Position numbers and translations under genes: made by a program. A DNA stretch of 64,000 nt from positions 1,886,501 through 1,950,500 of the forward strand of contig NZ_FNJW01000008.1 of assembly GCF_900102725.1 (NCBI RefSeq). Reading direction: 5' to 3'. Positions 1 to 9,464 of the stretch are shown here, one piece after another. Numbering within the stretch: the stretch's first letter is position 1; each line of letters starts with the position of its first letter. The notes beneath the pieces were generated by a model that saw only the letters and a list, made by a program, of their open reading frames with translations, had not been told where the DNA came from and made no database searches. Origin of the DNA: Carnobacterium viridans (lineage in GTDB: Bacteria; Bacillota; Bacilli; Lactobacillales; Carnobacteriaceae).

Positions 1-795
1 GTTGAATCTGCTCAAAAACGAGTGGAAGGTAATAACTATGATACACGTAAAAATGTTTTGCAGTATGATGATGTTATGCGTGAACAACGCGAAATTATGT
101 ACAATCAACGACTTGAAGTGATTATGGCTGAAGATTCATTGAAACATGTCACTGTTCCAATGATCCAACGGACAATAGCACGCATTGTACAAATCAATAC
201 TCAAGGACCAAAAGAAGAGTGGAAATTACAAACTATTCTAGATTTTGCACAGGCTTCACTAGTTCACCCAGATGATATCTCAATGAGTGATTTAGAAGGC
301 AGAACAGTTGAAGAAATTGAAACAGTCTTACTGGACGCTGCAAAATCAATCTATGCTGAAAAAGAGAAACAATTAAATGGTAAAGAACAAGTTCTAGAAT
401 TTGAAAAAGTTGTTATTTTACGTGTGGTGGATAGTAAATGGACAGAGCACATTGATACAATGGAACAACTGCGCCAAGGTATTGGACTTCGTGCATATGG
501 TCAAAGCAATCCATTAGTTGAGTATCAAGCAGAAGGGTTCAAATTGTTTGAAGAAATGATTGGTTCTATTGATTACGAAGTGACTCGTCTATTAATGAAA
601 TCACAAATTCGTCAAAACTTGCAAAGAGAACAAGTTGCCAAAGGAACAACGGCACGTTCAACAGGTGACGGACAAGTTGTTAAAGAAGCTCAAAAAAAAC
701 CAATGAAAATAGATAGTTCAAAAGTAGGTCGCAATGACCCTTGCCCATGCGGAAGCGGTAAAAAATATAAAAATTGTCATGGGAAATTGGATTAA
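1..795 (+). CDS. secA: Protein translocase ATPase SecA, C-terminal part (5' end outside window)
   Basis: The reading frame is open from base 1, so the start lies upstream; 264 codons of the C-terminal part are present. SecA is the motor ATPase that pushes preproteins through the SecYEG channel. Visible are the helical-wing and scaffold region ([21 protein letters not shown]), the segment [22 protein letters not shown], and the C-terminal zinc-binding tail [17 protein letters not shown], which in the family contacts SecB or ribosomes. It ends with TAA, followed by a hairpin at 850-884 before prfB. The secA-prfB order is standard in Firmicutes. The identification is secure; only completeness is unknown. 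Confidence 0.97.
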   Translation, partial: VESAQKRVEGNNYDTRKNVLQYDDVMREQREIMYNQRLEVIMAEDSLKHVTVPMIQRTIARIVQINTQGPKEEWKLQTILDFAQASLVHPDDISMSDLEGRTVEEIETVLLDAAKSIYAEKEKQLNGKEQVLEFEKVVILRVVDSKWTEHIDTMEQLRQGIGLRAYGQSNPLVEYQAEGFKLFEEMIGSIDYEVTRLLMKSQIRQNLQREQVAKGTTARSTGDGQVVKEAQKKPMKIDSSKVGRNDPCPCGSGKKYKNCHGKLD

Positions 796-849
796 ACAAA
801 CCATTAATGGGTTGTTCAATTGCCACGTCAACAAAAAATATCATATAGG

Positions 850-890
850 AAAGAACACGATTTGTAAGATGAGTCGTGTTCTTTCTAAAT
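850..890 (+). terminator. Hairpin between secA and prfB
   Basis: AAAGAACACGA (850-860) pairs perfectly with TCGTGTTCTTT (874-884). Only a short, mixed T tract follows, so it is probably a weak terminator or an mRNA-stabilising hairpin in the secA-prfB spacer. Confidence 0.5.
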
Positions 891-903
891 TGGAGTGAAG
901 ATA

Positions 904-2017
904 ATGGAATTAAGTGATATTAGAAATAATTTAGAAACTGCGGATAAAAAAATAAACGGTTTTGGGAGGTCTCTTTGACTTAGAAACATTAGAAAGAGAC
1001 ATCGCTGAATACGATGATAAAATGACAGAGCCAACGTTTTGGGATGATGCACAAAAAGCTCAAGCAATGATCAATGAAGCGAATGAGTTGAAAGAAAAAT
1101 ACAATCAATATAAAGACCTTTTAACTGAAAAAGAGGAATTAGACCTATTACTAGAAATGGTAAAAGAAGAAAATGATGAAGAACTAGTAAAAGAATTGGA
1201 TAGCAAAATCAATCCCTTCCTAGATAAACTAGATCAATATGAGCTGAATCTACTATTGAGTGATCCCTATGATAAAAACAATGCGATTATTGAACTGCAC
1301 CCAGGAGCAGGTGGAACTGAATCACAAGATTGGGGCAACATGTTGCTTAGAATGTATACACGCTGGGCTGAAAAAAAAGGATTTAAGATTGAAACACTAG
1401 ATTACCAATCTGGTGATGAGGCAGGGATTAAAAGTGTAACTTTACTGATTAAAGGAATGAATGTTTATGGATACTTGAAAGCTGAAAAAGGCGTCCATCG
1501 TTTAGTTCGAATTTCCCCATTCGATTCTGCAGGTCGCAGACATACCTCGTTTGTTTCAATTGATGTTGTCCCTGAGCTAGATGACAGTGTGGATATAAAA
1601 ATCAATTCGGATGATTTAAAAGTTGATACCTATCGGGCAAGTGGAGCTGGTGGACAGCACATTAATACAACAGATTCAGCTGTCCGGATCACGCATATGC
1701 CAACCGGAGTTGTAGTGGCTAGTCAAGCACAACGATCACAATTGAAAAATAGAGAACAAGCAATGAGTATGTTAAAAGCGAAATTGCATCAGCTTGAGGT
1801 AGAAGAGCATGAAAAAGAAATGGCGGCTATTAGAGGCGAACAGCTAGAAATTGGTTGGGGATCACAAATTAGATCCTATGTCTTCCATCCTTATTCAATG
1901 GTAAAAGATCATCGTACAAATTATGAAACAGGTAATATCAGTCAGGTTATGGACGGCGGAATTGACCCGTTTATACAGGCATATCTGAGAAGTAAAATCT
2001 CGAAAACTGAAGAATAA
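904..2017 (+). CDS. prfB: Peptide chain release factor 2, with programmed +1 frameshift
   Basis: RF2 terminates translation at UGA and UAA. Translation starts at ATG 904 after GGAGTGAAG and reads 24 codons ([20 protein letters not shown]...) to an in-frame TGA at 976-978. The rest of the protein continues in the +1 frame from GAC 977 ([16 protein letters not shown]) to 2017. The slip site CTT-TGA-C is preceded by the Shine-Dalgarno-like GGGAGG, the classic autoregulatory arrangement. The SPF anticodon-like motif ([12 protein letters not shown]) and the catalytic GGQ motif ([14 protein letters not shown]) are both present. The gene is intact: it needs frameshifting by design and is not a pseudogene. 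Confidence 0.97.
964..979 (+). promoter_or_regulatory. Programmed +1 ribosomal frameshift site of prfB
   Basis: The site consists of GGGAGG (964-969), the slippery codon CTT (973-975) and the in-frame stop TGA (976-978) followed by C. When RF2 is scarce the ribosome slips +1 and makes full-length RF2. This is the known RF2 autoregulation mechanism, and the match is seen directly in the sequence. Confidence 0.95.
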
Positions 2018-2026
2018 CAGAGAAAA

Positions 2027-2076
2027 GTCAAAATTCCGACAAATTTAGCTTAGTTGTCAGAATTTTGATTTTTTTG
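2027..2076 (+). terminator. Rho-independent terminator after prfB
   Basis: TCAAAATTCCGACAA pairs with TTGTCAGAATTTTGA and is followed by a run of seven T residues. It closes the secA-prfB unit. Confidence 0.85.
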
Positions 2077-2160
2077 TTTGTAATAAAAGAAATTTATCGA
2101 ATCCCAAAAAAATAGCAAATTTAAGGATAAAGTGGTAATATGAATCCTTTTTTAATCGTA

Positions 2161-2192
2161 TTTAAGTCTTTTTTTAAAAAAAAAGACTTAAA
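2161..2192. repeat. Perfect inverted repeat in the prfB-ftsE spacer
   Basis: TTTAAGTCTTTTTTT (2161-2175) is repeated in inverted form at 2178-2192 with almost no loop. The A/T runs would let it act as a bidirectional terminator. The 2079-2386 spacer otherwise holds only the ftsE promoter. Confidence 0.5.
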
Positions 2193-2270
2193 ATCGTCTA
2201 ACACATATAAATAAGACAGTAACGTTACAAAAGGAATACAGTTTGAAATGAATTTGTAAAGTAAATACAA

Positions 2271-2298
2271 CTGACAGAATTTTTTATAGTGCTATAAT
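2271..2298 (+). promoter_or_regulatory. Sigma-A promoter for ftsEX
   Basis: The -35 CTGACA (2271-2276) and the perfect -10 TATAAT (2293-2298) are separated by 16 bp, and TGC directly before the -10 gives an extended -10 element. It lies about 90 bp upstream of the ftsE start. Confidence 0.75.
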
Positions 2299-2386
2299 GA
2301 TTAAGCATTGAGGCAAAATACCCATGACGGTAGAATAAACACCTGAATTGTGTGTTAGAAACTAAAAAAGTTAGGTGATAAAAAAA

Positions 2387-3073
2387 ATGATTGAAATGCA
2401 AAATGTCTATAAGAAGTACCCAAACGGTATTACAGCAATCAATGGTTTATCTGTTCGTATAGAACCAGGTGAATTTGTATATGTTGTCGGACCTAGTGGA
2501 GCTGGTAAATCAACTTTTATAAAGATGATTTATCGTGAAGAAAAAGCAACTAAAGGAACAATTAAAGTCGGAGATTTTGATTTAATGACGATTAAAGAAA
2601 AAAATATTCCTTTTTTAAGACGTTATGTCGGAGTTGTTTTCCAAGATTTTAAATTGCTTCCAAAATTAACAGTTTATGAAAATATTGCCTATGCGATGGA
2701 AGTTGTCGAAAAAAACCCTAAAGCCATTCAAAAAAGAGTATTAGAAGTTCTCGAACTAGTCGGTTTAAAACACAAAGTGCGTATGTTTCCTAATGAATTA
2801 TCAGGAGGAGAGCAACAGCGAATTGCCATTGCAAGAGCCATTGCAAATACTCCTCATATCTTAATTGCAGACGAGCCAACAGGGAATCTTGATCCGGATA
2901 CTTCATGGGAAATTATGAAAATATTGGAAGAAATCAGTAATCAAGGAACGACTGTGATTATGGCAACTCATAACAGTCAAATCGTTAACGTCGTTAAACA
3001 CCGTGTACTTGCGGTTGAGAATGGGCGCATTGTCCGAGATCAATTGGAAGGAGATTACGGTTATGAAGCTTAG
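2387..3073 (+). CDS. ftsE: Cell division ABC transporter ATP-binding protein FtsE
   Basis: FtsE is the cytoplasmic ATPase of the FtsEX complex, which transmits ATP hydrolysis across the membrane to activate cell-wall hydrolases at division. Seen are Walker A (VGPSGAGKST), the Q-loop (GVVFQDFKLLP), signature LSGGEQQR, Walker B (ILIADEPTGNLD) and the H-loop histidine (MATHN). I prefer ATG 2387 (MIEMQNVYKKYPNG, 228 aa) over GTG 2375, because AGGTGAT lies 8-14 bases upstream and FtsE proteins usually begin this way. It overlaps ftsX by 11 bases, so the two are translationally coupled. Confidence 0.96.
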   Translation: MIEMQNVYKKYPNGITAINGLSVRIEPGEFVYVVGPSGAGKSTFIKMIYREEKATKGTIKVGDFDLMTIKEKNIPFLRRYVGVVFQDFKLLPKLTVYENIAYAMEVVEKNPKAIQKRVLEVLELVGLKHKVRMFPNELSGGEQQRIAIARAIANTPHILIADEPTGNLDPDTSWEIMKILEEISNQGTTVIMATHNSQIVNVVKHRVLAVENGRIVRDQLEGDYGYEA

Positions 3074-3950
3074 AACAGCAAAAAGACATGTTATTGATAG
3101 TTTCAAAAGTTTGAAAAGAAATGGTTGGATGTCACTTGCAGCTATCAGTGCTGTAACAGTAACTCTACTATTAGTTGGATCATTTATTGCTATGCTAATG
3201 AACGTAAATAAGCTAGCTACTGATATTGAAAATGATGTAAGTGTCAGAGTATATATTGATTTAGCCGCAAATGAAGAGCAACAAAAACAATTACAATCAG
3301 AATTAGAAACGCTTGACAATGTTGAGTCGGTTGAATTCTCAAGTCGTGAAGATGAATTAGAGCAAGTAGTCGGCAGTTATGGTGATGAATTTAATTTATT
3401 TGATGGAGACGATAATCCTTTATACGATGTATATATTGTAAATACAGATGTCCCAGAAAATACAGCACCTGTTGCAAAACAAATTGAAGAGTTAGATTAT
3501 GTTACTCAAGTCAATTATGGTGGAGCAACTGCTGATAACTTATTTAAAACAATGAATACAGTTCGTAATGTTGGAGCAGTAGTAATTGTTGCATTGATCT
3601 TGACCGCTGTATTTTTGATTTCAAATACGATTCGAATTACGATCTTTTCACGTCGTACTGAAATTGAAATTATGAAATTAGTCGGTGCAACAAATTGGTA
3701 TATCAGATGGCCTTTCTTAATTGAAGGAGCTTTAATAGGACTGATTGGCGCCGTTATACCAGTAACAATTTTGAGCTTTGTATATATTGCATCATTTGAT
3801 GCATTAACAAATTTCTTAAAAGGTACGTACTTTGCACTCCTAACACCAAATCCATTCTTATACCAAGTTGGCGGATTAATGTTGGCAATCGGAGTTGTTA
3901 TCGGTGCAATCGGATCATTTATGTCAATTAGAAAATTCTTAAAAGTATAA
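3063..3950 (+). CDS. ftsX: Cell division membrane protein FtsX
   Basis: FtsX is the membrane partner of FtsE. The 295-aa protein starts at ATG 3063 (MKLRTAKRHVIDSFKSLKRN) after GGAAGGAGAT. It has one N-terminal membrane segment (around residues 25-45), a large extracellular loop that in the family binds the hydrolase or its adaptor, and three C-terminal membrane segments with the FtsX/MacB-type core (ISNTIRITIFSRRTEIEIMKLVGAT). It overlaps ftsE by 11 bases and is followed at once by a secreted NlpC/P60 hydrolase, its probable target. The longer frame from 3003 lies inside ftsE and is unlikely. Confidence 0.96.
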   Translation: MKLRTAKRHVIDSFKSLKRNGWMSLAAISAVTVTLLLVGSFIAMLMNVNKLATDIENDVSVRVYIDLAANEEQQKQLQSELETLDNVESVEFSSREDELEQVVGSYGDEFNLFDGDDNPLYDVYIVNTDVPENTAPVAKQIEELDYVTQVNYGGATADNLFKTMNTVRNVGAVVIVALILTAVFLISNTIRITIFSRRTEIEIMKLVGATNWYIRWPFLIEGALIGLIGAVIPVTILSFVYIASFDALTNFLKGTYFALLTPNPFLYQVGGLMLAIGVVIGAIGSFMSIRKFLKV

Positions 3951-4004
3951 TCATTTTAACTAAAGACAAAAACTAAACTATTTGGGAAAACGGGGGATAC
4001 AAAA

Positions 4005-5210
4005 TTGAATAAAAAGTTCATTAATCTAGCATTAGTTGCAGCATTAGGTTTTTCAACCTATGTTGCACCTATGACAGCATTTGCAAGTACAGATGAGGCT
4101 ATCCAAACATCTACAGAAAAATTGGTTGATCTTGAAAAGAAAGAAGCTTCAGCAGAATCTCAGTTAGCAACCATTGCAGCAACCATCACTGATAACGAAA
4201 ATAATGCGACATCATTGATAGCTGAAATGAAAGAAACACAAACAAGTTTAAAAGAATTGGAAATAGAAGTTTCTGATTTGACTACTGCTATTGAGCAACG
4301 TGAAGCTAAATTGCAAGATCAAGTACGCTCTGTACAAGTTGATGGAGATAATCAAAATTATATAGATTTTGTACTAAATGCTGAATCAATTGCTGATATT
4401 ATTGGACGTGCTGATGTCGTTTCCCAAATAGTATCTGCAAATCAAGAGTTAATAAAAGCTCAAGCAACTGATAAAGAAGCGGTAGCTGTAAAACAAAAAG
4501 AGACTGAAAAAAAAGCTGAAAAGCAAACGTTATTGGCTGCAAAATTAGAAGCTTCTAAGACTGATTTAGAACAACAAAAATTAGAAAAAGAAGCAGTTGT
4601 TGCATCAATTGCTGCTGAAAAATCTATTGTAACAAATGAAAAAGAAAAGTTTTTAGCTGTTAAAGCTGCAGCTGAAAAAGGAGCAGAAGAATTAGCACTT
4701 GTTAAAACAACATCTTCTGTTGAAAATACAAGTTCTGCAACTGTTGAATTAACGAGTTCTGAAACTAAAGCAAGCGATGCTTCAGAATTAACAGCTAAAC
4801 CAGTTGAAACAACAAAAGCAGCTACAACAGCAACAAGTCCTTCAAATGGTTCATGGGCAGCAATTAAAAATGCAGCTTATGGGGTTCTTGGAACACCTTA
4901 TCTTTACGGTGGAACAACTACCAGCGGTTTTGACTGTTCTGGTTTCACTAGCTATGCATTTGCAGCAGCTGGCATCAGTCTTCCACGTACAGCAGGTGCT
5001 CAATATGCAGCTTCAACAAAGATTTCGCAATCTGAAGCACAACCTGGTGATTTAGTATTCTTTAACCAAACAGGAAGTATTGATCATGTAGGTATCTATC
5101 TTGGAAACAATCAATTCATTGGTTCACAATCTTCAAAAGGTGTTTCAGTTACAACGATTAGTCAAGCTTACTGGGCTCAATACCTAGTTGGTTTTGGTCG
5201 TATAAATTAA
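4005..5210 (+). CDS. Secreted coiled-coil NlpC/P60 peptidoglycan hydrolase
   Basis: The 401-aa protein begins at TTG 4005, with GGGGGAT just upstream. It has a signal peptide (residues 1-27, cleavage near AFA-S), a long coiled-coil region (about 30-230), a Ser/Thr-rich linker (about 230-280) and a C-terminal NlpC/P60 domain. The likely catalytic Cys311 lies in GFDCSGF and His361 in IDHVGIY. This is the layout of CwlO/PcsB/SagA-type endopeptidases, which cut stem-peptide bonds and are held inactive until FtsX engages the coiled coil. The position directly after ftsEX supports that partnership, which is inference from related systems. Confidence 0.9.
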   Translation: MNKKFINLALVAALGFSTYVAPMTAFASTDEAIQTSTEKLVDLEKKEASAESQLATIAATITDNENNATSLIAEMKETQTSLKELEIEVSDLTTAIEQREAKLQDQVRSVQVDGDNQNYIDFVLNAESIADIIGRADVVSQIVSANQELIKAQATDKEAVAVKQKETEKKAEKQTLLAAKLEASKTDLEQQKLEKEAVVASIAAEKSIVTNEKEKFLAVKAAAEKGAEELALVKTTSSVENTSSATVELTSSETKASDASELTAKPVETTKAATTATSPSNGSWAAIKNAAYGVLGTPYLYGGTTTSGFDCSGFTSYAFAAAGISLPRTAGAQYAASTKISQSEAQPGDLVFFNQTGSIDHVGIYLGNNQFIGSQSSKGVSVTTISQAYWAQYLVGFGRIN

Positions 5211-5262
5211 TTCACTTAATAAAATAAAGAATTTTAATCTAACCGTTTCCCAAAAACGTTTT

Positions 5263-5302
5263 AAACCAATCGCTAACATCATGTTAGCGATTGGTTTTTT
5301 TT
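5263..5302 (+). terminator. Rho-independent terminator after the NlpC/P60 gene
   Basis: AACCAATCGCTAACAT (5264-5279) pairs perfectly with ATGTTAGCGATTGGTT (5281-5296), followed by a T run. Confidence 0.92.
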
Positions 5303-5437
5303 AGAAAAAAAATAAATATGAGGTATAAACTGCTTTTCATTGTAAAAATCAGGTAAACTATATTTAGAAATAGATAAATTCATGATTATATTGATTTAGT
5401 TTGATAAAATAGAAAAGAAGAGAAGGAGTAGATGCAA

Positions 5438-6616
5438 ATGGCAGCAAACTTTTTAATTGCATTAGTGCTATTTTTTATCCAACCTACATTTTTAGTGGGG
5501 TTAGTTTTTGCAATTTGGACAAGCCACCGTCGAATCAACCATGAAAGAAGTAATCATCGTGTAGCTGTTTATAGTTCATTGTACGAAATTAAAAATTATT
5601 TACTTTTAGGGATTCTTCCAGGAGTGATTGGCTCAGTTCTTTTAACCATTGTTGGTATTCCAGTTACAATGGACTGGATTATTGTGTATCAAATTGTAAC
5701 AATTTTGAGTTTGATTGTTGGTTATCGATTTGTTCATCCAATATTTACAGTTTCATTAAGTACATTAATTCTGGTAGGACTACCATTAGTTTTAGACAGT
5801 TCTAATTTTTCTTTTATACCGAATAACTGGTACCAGCCTTTAAGTCAGAGTGAATTTATTCGTACGCCATTATTTGTGAATAGCTTTATTATTCTTATTC
5901 TTTTATTAGGGATTTCTATTGTCACCATTAAAAGAAAAGCGGATACTCATTTATCTGCCCGCTTTTTAAAAACGAAACGTGGAAAACGGATTGCGAAATA
6001 TCCAATAAAACCATTTTGGGTAATGCCATTGTTATTAGTTGTTCCAGGTGAAGGTTTTCAAGCATTCTTTAGCTGGTGGCCAACTTTTTCAATCGGTAAC
6101 GAATTGTATTCTTTCTTTTGGCTGCCGATTTTAATTGGTTTTCAATTTACTATTCAATCTCAAGTTCCAAAAGTTGCTGTTTCCAAGTTGGTTAATGATT
6201 TAGCAGTAATAACAGGGGTGGCAGTAATAATTGCCATAGCTTCTATTTGGACTCCTTTTGCTCCAATTTTTGGATTTGTTTTTTTGCTTATTGGTGGAGG
6301 AGTTGTATTATATCGTCACCGTAAACGAGAAAAAAACTGGAGTGTCCTTTTTGGACCAGCTGAAAATGGGATAAAAATTATTGGTATTCGCCCAGATACG
6401 CCCGCGGAAAAAATGAATTTAGTCGTTGGAGACACAATTATTAATTGCAACAATTTGCCGATTGAAACCGAATTTGACTTTTATCAAGCATTGTCAAAGA
6501 ACAGTGTCTATTGTCATTTGAAGGTTAGAGGAGTAGATGGCGAACTTCGCTTAACAGAAACAGCTATTTATGCAGATTCTCCTCATGAAATTGGTGTAGT
6601 GATCTTAGGAAAATAG
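5438..6616 (+). CDS. minJ: Multi-pass membrane protein with C-terminal PDZ domain, MinJ-like
   Basis: The 392-aa protein has about eight hydrophobic segments over residues 1-290, then a cytoplasmic PDZ domain (about 300-390; GIKIIGIRPDTPAEKMNLVVGDTIINCNN). In Bacillus a protein of this design, MinJ, lies near ftsEX and bridges DivIVA to MinCD in division-site selection, so a division or topology role is the best inference. I chose ATG 5438 because AAGGAG is 9 bases upstream; ATG 5432 is too close. No protease catalytic domain is visible, so it is not a site-2 protease or a CtpB-type peptidase. Confidence 0.75.
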   Translation: MAANFLIALVLFFIQPTFLVGLVFAIWTSHRRINHERSNHRVAVYSSLYEIKNYLLLGILPGVIGSVLLTIVGIPVTMDWIIVYQIVTILSLIVGYRFVHPIFTVSLSTLILVGLPLVLDSSNFSFIPNNWYQPLSQSEFIRTPLFVNSFIILILLLGISIVTIKRKADTHLSARFLKTKRGKRIAKYPIKPFWVMPLLLVVPGEGFQAFFSWWPTFSIGNELYSFFWLPILIGFQFTIQSQVPKVAVSKLVNDLAVITGVAVIIAIASIWTPFAPIFGFVFLLIGGGVVLYRHRKREKNWSVLFGPAENGIKIIGIRPDTPAEKMNLVVGDTIINCNNLPIETEFDFYQALSKNSVYCHLKVRGVDGELRLTETAIYADSPHEIGVVILGK

Positions 6617-6664
6617 GTTAAAGCAAAAGAGAAAATTTAAAAATATCAATATAGGCGGGATAAA

Positions 6665-7393
6665 ATGAAAAAGGTATTAATTGTCGATGATGAACAATCT
6701 ATTTTAACATTGTTAGCTTTTAATCTGGAAAAAGAAGGTTATCAAGTAGATACAGCTTTGGATGGTTTAGAAGGATATGAAATGGCTGTAGCTCACCCGT
6801 ATGATTTTATCATTTTGGATTTAATGCTTCCGTCAATGGGCGGAATGGACATTTGCAAAAAGTTGCGACAAGAAAAAATTGAAGCGCCGATAATGATGCT
6901 AACAGCTAAAGATGATGAACTTGAAAAAATTATCGGTCTTGAATTAGGTGCGGATGATTATATGACCAAACCATTCAGCCCGCGTGAAGTGCTTGCGAGA
7001 ATGAAAGCTATCATGAGACGGATGAGCAGTAAAAGTAAGGCGGAAGAAGCTTTAAAAGAGTCTGCTAGTACAGCAGAACAAGATGAATTAATTAAAGTAG
7101 GAGATATCCAAATAGACCCTAGCCAGTATGAAGTGATTGTAAGAGGAGAAAAAATAGATGTTACTCCTAAAGAATTCGAGTTACTGATGTATATGATCAA
7201 ACGAATCAATCGAATTCTAAGCAGAGAACAACTGCTGGATGCAATATGGAATTTTGATTATGCTGGAGAAACACGAATCGTTGATGTGCACATTAGTCAC
7301 TTAAGAGAAAAAATAGAAGTAGACACAAAAAATCCAGTTTATATTCGAACAGTAAGGGGATTTGGCTATAAATTTGAGGCTCCAAAAAAATGA
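6665..7393 (+). CDS. phoP: OmpR/PhoB-family response regulator PhoP
   Basis: The 242-aa regulator has a receiver domain (residues 1-120) with acidic pocket D8/D9, phospho-acceptor Asp52 (ILDLMLPS), the conserved Thr and the lysine in MTKPFSP. A C-terminal winged-helix DNA-binding domain follows (about 140-238, IDVTPKEFELL ... RTVRGFGYKF). The stop overlaps the kinase start by 4 bases. The pair lies directly upstream of two pst operons whose leaders carry TTTACA repeats, so it is most likely the phosphate-starvation regulator PhoP. A WalR-like identity is possible from sequence alone, but the neighbourhood argues for PhoP. Confidence 0.88.
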   Translation: MKKVLIVDDEQSILTLLAFNLEKEGYQVDTALDGLEGYEMAVAHPYDFIILDLMLPSMGGMDICKKLRQEKIEAPIMMLTAKDDELEKIIGLELGADDYMTKPFSPREVLARMKAIMRRMSSKSKAEEALKESASTAEQDELIKVGDIQIDPSQYEVIVRGEKIDVTPKEFELLMYMIKRINRILSREQLLDAIWNFDYAGETRIVDVHISHLREKIEVDTKNPVYIRTVRGFGYKFEAPKK

Positions 7394-9165
7394 GGAAACT
7401 TCAATTTCGGATTTTAGCTATTTTCATTGCGATATTTACTATTTTTAGTTTATCTATTGGACTTTTTTCAATTAATTTACTACAAGATTATGCTGGTAAC
7501 AGCCAAGAAGAAGAGTTGATTAAACAAGCTAAAACAATAGCAAGCTTACTTCCTATGAATGCTGATAATCCAACAAATTTAGAAGCTGTTACAAATGAGG
7601 CGACAGCTCTTGAGATGCAATCAGATGAAAGATTAACGATCATTGATCTTTCTGGTGTTGTTGTTTTCGATTCAGCAACAAATAGAGAAGACTTGGAAAA
7701 TCATAGCAATCGTGAAGAATTTCAAGCAGTGTTAGCTGGAAACGAAGTAGGAGTTTCAGCAAGGAACAGTGAAAGTACCAACGAAACATTGTATTACGTT
7801 GCAGTACCTTTGCTGGGAGAGCAAAATGAACTAACGGGGGTCTTACGTTTATCTAGACCAGTAGCTGAAATCAATCAAATTAGTGAACAAATAAAACACT
7901 CTCTTTTGCTGTTCAGCTTATTAGCTCTTATTTTAACGACCTTAATCACACTAATTATAACAAAACGTATTGCAAGACCCATTAATGATATTATGATTGT
8001 TGCTAAAAGTCTTTCTGATAAACAGTATGAAGTCAGGTATAATGGGAATGCGTATGGTGAAGTAGCCGATTTAGGGCAAACAATCAATGAACTAGCAACA
8101 AGTTTAGAAGAACAAACACAAGAGATTGAGCAAAATGACAAAAGACTGTTTGAATTGATCAATCATTTGGTCATTGGTGTAATGCTGATAGATGAACATC
8201 GAACCATAAAAATGGTGAATCCTGCTATGAGTGTTATTCTAGGAGAAGATGTCACTAAACTTGTTGGGAATTCTTATGTTGAAGCAACAAAAAGCTATGG
8301 ATTAAGCCACTTGATTGAAGTAGCTTATCAACAAAATAAAAAACAAAATGATGAAATTTACTTTTATTATCCCAAAGATAAAATTGTTGATGCGAATATT
8401 GTTCCAATTGACGGGAAAGAACCAGGAGAGCAAAATTTAATTGTCTTGTTGTATGACATAACAGAAATTAGAAGGCTGGAAAAAGTCCGGACAGATTTTG
8501 TAACCAATGCTTCACACGAATTAAAGACTCCTGTTACAGCTCTTAAAGGATTCTCGGAAACATTGTTGGATGGAGCAATGGAAGATAAAGAAGTATTGAA
8601 ACAATTCTTAGAAATTATGCTGGCTGAAAGTAGTCGCTTAGATTTTTTAGTGAACGATATTTTAGAGTTGTCGAAATTGGAACAAAAACAAGTTCCTATG
8701 AACATGCAAGAAGTCAATCTTAGCGAAGCAGTCTTAGCTACTTTTCAACTCGTGAAACAAACAGCAGATGAAAAAGAGATGGAACTAAACCTGCTTGAAG
8801 AAGACACTTTATTTATTACAGTAGACAATAGTCGTTTAAAGCAAATATTGGCTAATCTCATTAATAATGCAGTTGTTTATACTCAAGAGAGCGGAAAAGT
8901 AACAGTTACGATAAGGAAAGAAAATGATCAAGCTGTTATCTTGGTTTCAGATAACGGAATAGGAATACCGGAAGATGAACAAGACCGAATTTTTGAACGT
9001 TTTTATCGAGTTGATAAAGCCCGCAGTCGCAATTCTGGCGGGACAGGATTAGGATTATCAATCGTGAAGTATTTAGTAGAGAACTTGAATGGGTCGATTA
9101 CTATTAAAAGTAAACTTGGTTTAGGAACAACATTTATTGTAAGGTTGCCTATCCAACCAAGATAA
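7390..9165 (+). CDS. phoR: Phosphate-sensing membrane histidine kinase PhoR
   Basis: The 591-aa sensor kinase has TM1 (about 8-30), an extracytoplasmic sensor region (about 32-168), TM2 (about 170-192), HAMP (about 193-245), PAS (about 255-355), HisKA with His376 (NASHELKTPVTALKG), and an HATPase domain with N box (LANLINNAVVYT), G1 (SDNGIGIPEDE) and G2 (GGTGLGLSIVK). It should autophosphorylate and pass the phosphate to the RR encoded just upstream (4-base overlap). In related bacteria PhoR activity is tied to PstSCAB and PhoU, all encoded next door. Confidence 0.88.
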   Translation: MRKLQFRILAIFIAIFTIFSLSIGLFSINLLQDYAGNSQEEELIKQAKTIASLLPMNADNPTNLEAVTNEATALEMQSDERLTIIDLSGVVVFDSATNREDLENHSNREEFQAVLAGNEVGVSARNSESTNETLYYVAVPLLGEQNELTGVLRLSRPVAEINQISEQIKHSLLLFSLLALILTTLITLIITKRIARPINDIMIVAKSLSDKQYEVRYNGNAYGEVADLGQTINELATSLEEQTQEIEQNDKRLFELINHLVIGVMLIDEHRTIKMVNPAMSVILGEDVTKLVGNSYVEATKSYGLSHLIEVAYQQNKKQNDEIYFYYPKDKIVDANIVPIDGKEPGEQNLIVLLYDITEIRRLEKVRTDFVTNASHELKTPVTALKGFSETLLDGAMEDKEVLKQFLEIMLAESSRLDFLVNDILELSKLEQKQVPMNMQEVNLSEAVLATFQLVKQTADEKEMELNLLEEDTLFITVDNSRLKQILANLINNAVVYTQESGKVTVTIRKENDQAVILVSDNGIGIPEDEQDRIFERFYRVDKARSRNSGGTGLGLSIVKYLVENLNGSITIKSKLGLGTTFIVRLPIQPR

Positions 9166-9208
9166 CTAGTTCTAGTTACAGGTAATGCATCATTAAACTA
9201 AAATATAG

Positions 9209-9242
9209 AAAAAAGTCTTGAGTAACTCTCAAGGCTTTTTTA
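9209..9242 (+). terminator. Rho-independent terminator after phoPR
   Basis: AAAAGTCTTGAG pairs with CTCAAGGCTTTT and ends in a T run. It separates phoPR from the pst operon. Confidence 0.85.
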
Positions 9243-9324
9243 TTGTTTAACAAATGGTTGTGCGAATTTCAACTATCTCTAATAAAAATTAGCGATTCTA
9301 TATCGATAGGTAAATTTAGCGATC

Positions 9325-9371
9325 TTTACATAAAATTAATACTCTTTACAATAATCTACAAAAACGTTACA
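9325..9371 (+). promoter_or_regulatory. PhoP-box array upstream of the first pst operon
   Basis: TTTACA (9325), TTTACA (9345), TCTACA (9355) and GTTACA (9366) lie on one strand at 20-, 10- and 11-bp steps, i.e. multiples of a helical turn. This matches the direct-repeat TT(A/T)ACA PhoP boxes known from Firmicutes. They sit 95-140 bp before pstS. Confidence 0.75.
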
Positions 9372-9464
9372 TAATGCGAGAGTAAAATTAATATTCATTC
9401 GTTAAGATATGTATGTGGACAAGAGGTATGGATGTCTAACACTAATACTAAAAGGATGGGTAAA

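Noticed and set aside
885-1067. Minus-strand frames opposite prfB and most other conserved genes
   Set aside because: They are antisense shadows of well-supported genes, with no own start signals or recognisable products.
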